The position numbers and the translations under genes are program-made. The notes under the pieces were generated by a model. It made no database searches and had not been told where the DNA came from. It saw nothing but the letters and a program-made list of their open reading frames with translations. From Kordiimonadales bacterium IMCC3096 (GTDB taxonomy: Bacteria > Pseudomonadota > Alphaproteobacteria > Minwuiales > Minwuiaceae), in NCBI GenBank assembly GCA_016865035.1, contig CP018227.1:208501-272500 (forward strand): DNA of 64,000 nucleotides, written 5' to 3'. Below, piece by piece: positions 61,014-64,000 of the stretch. Within the stretch, counting starts at the first letter, position 1. Every line of letters starts with the position of its first letter.

Positions 61014-61229
61014 CTCACTGCCCTGAACGACTACAATATCGAGTTGCCGCCAGAATGGAGACAACAGGCGTTCCTCGCGTGGGCCCAGGACGGAACCTAT
61101 CAGAAACCGGATGACAAGGGCTATTTCTGGGTACTGTTCGACTTCGATGCCATGTCGGATTCGGCGGTCAAGGAGGTGCAGAGCCTCGCCATCTGGCAGC
61201 TGTTCCGGATCGAAGTGCGACCGCGCTGA
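61014..61229 (+). pseudogene. C-terminal fragment of a gene cut by IS copy B
   Basis: The frame reads LTALNDYNIELPPEWRQQAF and LAWAQDGTYQKPDDKGYFWV, then VKEVQSLAIWQLFRIEVRPR before the stop at 61227-61229. It has no start of its own except a TTG at 61044 and no ribosome binding site. It lies 25 bases upstream of the histidine kinase gene, in the same direction, so it was probably the preceding gene of that operon. I do not recognise the domain. Confidence 0.5.
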
Positions 61230-61254
61230 GCCGGCAATCGGGTCCCGTAGCAAG

Positions 61255-62661
61255 ATGAAGCAGTATCTGTCATGGAACATCTTCTCGGCGACCGGAGGCC
61301 TGTTCTGCCTGATGGCCGTTCTGGCCTTCGTCGGACAGATACTCACACTCAACCAGCAGAAGAACCTCGAACCGCTGCAGGAATATGTCTGGGCCATCGA
61401 GGAGCTGCGTGTCGGATACTACCAGACACTCTATGTTACCGGGCGCGTCAGCGAAGGACATGATGTCCAGTTCCCCCAGGCGGCACTGTTCGATGATCCG
61501 ACCCGGGGATTGCTGCACCTTCGCATGGACGTTCTGGCCAGCAGGGTGGCGCGTCTGTCCGATGATGTCATCCTGGCGCAACTCGCCGACTATCCCCCGT
61601 ATCTGGCCATCGTCGGCCGGGTCGAGGAGCAGTTCGCGCAGATTGCCCGTGAGCTGCAAGATGCCGACCTGTCGGACACACAGGCGCATGCGCGGCTGAT
61701 GCAGGAAAAGCTGCGTCCGCTCGAACCCAGTCTCGACCAGCTTTCCGTCGATCTGGTTCGCCGGATGAACCTGATCGACGCCGGTCGTCGCCAGTCCCTC
61801 GAACAGACGATCAGCTTCAACCAGGTGGCGTTGACCGTTCTCTTCGCCTTTCTGGTTCTGACGCTCTATATCTCGACGAGACTGTCCTCACGTGAACGGC
61901 AGCGCTCGACGCAGCTCGAACGGTTGAACGAGGAACTGGCCACCGCCAATCGTTCCAAGGAGAGGTTCGTGGCACACATGAGCCACGAATTCCGGACGCC
62001 GCTCAATGCGATCATCGGTTTCTCGGAACTGATGCAGGAAAAGAACTCCCGCAACAAGGACGCCGGCGAGAACGACTTCACGGAAGAGGTCCTGAAGAGC
62101 GCCTACCATCTGCTGGATCTGGTGAACGAGGTCCTGAATTTCTCGCAACTGTCCGGAACCGATCAGATACTTGATCTGGAGTCGGTGGAACTGACCGGCA
62201 TCATCCGCAACAGTACCCGACTGGTCCAGGCCGCCTATCCGAATCGGAACCTGGCGTTCGACGAGCCCGAGGATGGCGGGCACGTGTACGCGATGGGCCA
62301 TGATCGGGCCATTCGGCAGATCGTGCAGAACCTGCTGACCAATGCCGCGAAATATGCCGGTGAGGAGGCACGGATCCGGGTTCGGATCGTCAGCGGCACA
62401 GCCGATACGGTTGCCATACGGATCAGCGACAACGGGAATGGCATGGACGCAGCCACGCTTGAACGCGTACTCCGGCCGTTCGAGCGCAATACCAGCCAGG
62501 GAAAGAACTTCGAGCAGATCGAAGGCGTCGGCCTGGGCCTTGCCATCTGCCGGTTGCTCGCCAAGCAACTGGACACCCGGCTCGAATTCGAGACGGCTCC
62601 AGGCTGCGGATTTGCCGCCGAGCTTTGGCTCCGGAGAGCCGACGGAACGGACCCCGCATAG
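61255..62661 (+). CDS. Membrane sensor histidine kinase
   Basis: The protein has 468 residues. A helix at about 8-30 and a second at about 187-205 bracket a mostly helical periplasmic sensor region. A short linker leads to the H box, HMSHEFRTPLNAIIGFSELM (phospho-acceptor His), and the ATPase domain has the N box (QIVQNLLTNAAKYA), the G1 box (DNGNGM) and the G2 box (GVGLGLAICRLL). It is an orphan: no response regulator or receiver domain is adjacent. The start is at ATG 61255. Confidence 0.92.
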   Translation: MKQYLSWNIFSATGGLFCLMAVLAFVGQILTLNQQKNLEPLQEYVWAIEELRVGYYQTLYVTGRVSEGHDVQFPQAALFDDPTRGLLHLRMDVLASRVARLSDDVILAQLADYPPYLAIVGRVEEQFAQIARELQDADLSDTQAHARLMQEKLRPLEPSLDQLSVDLVRRMNLIDAGRRQSLEQTISFNQVALTVLFAFLVLTLYISTRLSSRERQRSTQLERLNEELATANRSKERFVAHMSHEFRTPLNAIIGFSELMQEKNSRNKDAGENDFTEEVLKSAYHLLDLVNEVLNFSQLSGTDQILDLESVELTGIIRNSTRLVQAAYPNRNLAFDEPEDGGHVYAMGHDRAIRQIVQNLLTNAAKYAGEEARIRVRIVSGTADTVAIRISDNGNGMDAATLERVLRPFERNTSQGKNFEQIEGVGLGLAICRLLAKQLDTRLEFETAPGCGFAAELWLRRADGTDPA

Positions 62662-62730
62662 CCAACCTGTTGGCATGGCCGTCCGATATGGTGCATGAAC
62701 GGCGCATCATCTCGTGGGAGGGGCAGACTG

Positions 62731-64000
62731 ATGTGGTCATTTGAAACGGATCCGGAATTCCAGCGCGAACTCGACTGGATCGGGGATTTCACCCGGCGCG
62801 AGATCGCACCGCTGGACGAGATCCTGGGCAGCCATTGGAACATTCATGATCCGCGGTTCGTGAGATACGTCCGTCCCCTGCAGGAACAGGTGAAGCGGCG
62901 AGGTCTCTGGGCCTGCCATCTGGGGCCAGAACTGGGTGGCAAGGGCTACGGACAGCTGAAACTGGCACTGATGAACGAACAGTTCGGTCGCTCCCGCTTC
63001 GGCCCCATCACCTTCGGCTCCCAGGCCCCGGACACCGGAAACTCGGAAATCCTGGCGCAGTACGGCACGGAGGCGCAGAAGGAACGGTATCTGAAACCGC
63101 TGCTGAACAACGAGATCGTTTCCTGCTTCGCCATGACGGAACCGCAGGGGGGCGCAGACCCGCTGAAGATCGAGACCACGGCGGTTCTGGACGGCGACGA
63201 ATGGGTCATCAACGGGGAGAAGTGGTTTTCCTCCAATGCGAAGTTCGCGGCCTTCTACATCATCATGCTGGAGACGGAACCGAACGCCAACAATCCGCAC
63301 CGGCGCCAGTCGATGCTGATCGTGCCCTCGGAAACGCCGGGTATCGAGATCATCAGGGACTATGGCTATCTCGGCCAGAAGGAAGCGGAGCACGCCCATA
63401 TCCGCTGGAACAATGTCCGTGTGCCGAAGGATCATCTGCTGGGCGGTCGCGGAGACGGATTTGCGGTGGCGCAGGCGCGCCTGGGTGGCGGTCGGCTGCA
63501 TCACGCCATGCGCGCCCTGGCCGAGGCCACGAAATGCCTCGAATATACCTGTGAACGCGTCGTCTCCCGCACCACCAAGGGCGAGGTGCTGGGGCAGAAG
63601 CAGATGGTGCAGGAACGGCTCGCCGATGCGTGGATCCAGATCAGGCAGTTCCGCCTGCTGGTGCTGGAAACCGCGTGGATGGCCGACCAGGGCAAGGACT
63701 GGAAGGCCATCCGCCAGAACGTATCGGCCGTGAAGGTGATGATGCCGAAGGTGCTGCACGACGTCTCGAGCATGGCGCTGCACCTGCACGGCTCCCTGGG
63801 CTTCACGACGGAAATGCCCTTCACCGACCATCTGATGAACAGTTTCATGATCGGCCTGGCGGACGGTCCGACGGAGGTCCACAAGCTGGTCGTGGCCAAG
63901 GAAATGCTGCGCGATGTCGAACCCTCGACAGAACAGTTCCCCTCCTACCACCGGGAGAAGATCCGCGACGCCGCCCTGGCTAAATTCGCGCAGGGTGATG
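62731..64000 (+). CDS. Acyl-CoA dehydrogenase (3' end outside window)
   Basis: 423 codons are visible and the frame is still open at base 64000. The family blocks are CFAMTEPQGGADPLKIETTA and WVINGEKWFSSNAKFAAFY (FAD and substrate binding), then QARLGGGRLHHAMRALAEAT, KQMVQERLADAWIQIRQF and LHGSLGFTTEMPFTDHLMN. It oxidises an acyl-CoA to the 2-enoyl-CoA and passes electrons to ETF. The N-terminus lacks the usual short start, so a medium/long-chain or ACAD11-like subfamily is likely. The start is at ATG 62731 with GGGAGGGG upstream. Confidence 0.92.
   Translation, partial: MWSFETDPEFQRELDWIGDFTRREIAPLDEILGSHWNIHDPRFVRYVRPLQEQVKRRGLWACHLGPELGGKGYGQLKLALMNEQFGRSRFGPITFGSQAPDTGNSEILAQYGTEAQKERYLKPLLNNEIVSCFAMTEPQGGADPLKIETTAVLDGDEWVINGEKWFSSNAKFAAFYIIMLETEPNANNPHRRQSMLIVPSETPGIEIIRDYGYLGQKEAEHAHIRWNNVRVPKDHLLGGRGDGFAVAQARLGGGRLHHAMRALAEATKCLEYTCERVVSRTTKGEVLGQKQMVQERLADAWIQIRQFRLLVLETAWMADQGKDWKAIRQNVSAVKVMMPKVLHDVSSMALHLHGSLGFTTEMPFTDHLMNSFMIGLADGPTEVHKLVVAKEMLRDVEPSTEQFPSYHREKIRDAALAKFAQGD

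Overview
The window is high-GC chromosomal DNA from an alphaproteobacterium. This rests on gene order (era-rnc-lepB-acpS-pdxJ; infA-maf-rng-yacG; ubiG divergent from lysC), the presence of COQ9, UbiG and a NuoE/NuoF-fused formate dehydrogenase, and frequent GTG/TTG starts with GGAG-type ribosome binding sites. Species cannot be named from sequence alone; a Rhodospirillales-like relative is an inference.

Layout. 1-9.0 kb: the end of an RND exporter, then housekeeping genes (fmt-def, a pirin, a Sel1-repeat protein with a ribbon-helix-helix protein, rnc-era, lepB, acpS, pdxJ). 9.1-12.2 kb: an XRE regulator with nested palindromes over its start, a DUF2061 protein, a membrane nucleotide cyclase and a 63-residue protein. 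12.2-16.8 kb: divergent oxidation/detoxification operons (P450-SDR against GST-aldehyde dehydrogenase) sharing a long inverted repeat. 16.9-22.5 kb: an oligopeptide-type ABC importer with a fused double ATPase. 22.8-30.7 kb: a C1 module (formate dehydrogenase, an embedded CpxP/Spy-like periplasmic protein, formate-THF ligase) followed by an ACR3-type exporter behind a long hairpin leader. 30.8-36 kb: 4-hydroxybenzoate genes (pobA-pcaD-pcaC), a thioesterase, two PhyH dioxygenases and ruvX. 36-42 kb: lipoproteins, an M48 protease, a lipoprotein gene split by one amber codon, a CorA/ZntB transporter and a Na+/H+ antiporter with a cyclic-nucleotide-binding tail. 42-55.6 kb: accA, a sigma-54 response regulator, a diiron ferritin-like protein behind a palindromic operator, COQ9-def-ubiG, lysC, an acyl-CoA ligase, prfC, yacG, a PAS protein, rng, maf and infA.

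55.8-61.0 kb is an accessory island beside tRNA-Phe. It holds a diverged copy of the tRNA 3' half (39 of 51 bases identical), two 75-76-bp MITE-like elements with the same terminal inverted repeat, a DUF429-like (RNase H-fold) gene in a translationally coupled cluster, a truncated PD-(D/E)XK-like nuclease, and two copies in opposite orientation of a 1286-bp IS3-family element. One IS copy has a CTCC target duplication. The other has none and sits between two truncated genes, which suggests an adjacent deletion. 61.0-64.0 kb returns to chromosomal genes: a membrane histidine kinase and an acyl-CoA dehydrogenase that runs off the end.

The strongest candidates for undescribed biology are the structured leader of the ACR3-like gene, the decayed nuclease/DUF429 cassette with its MITE family, the periplasmic protein inside the formate dehydrogenase operon, and several palindromic operators without a local regulator.
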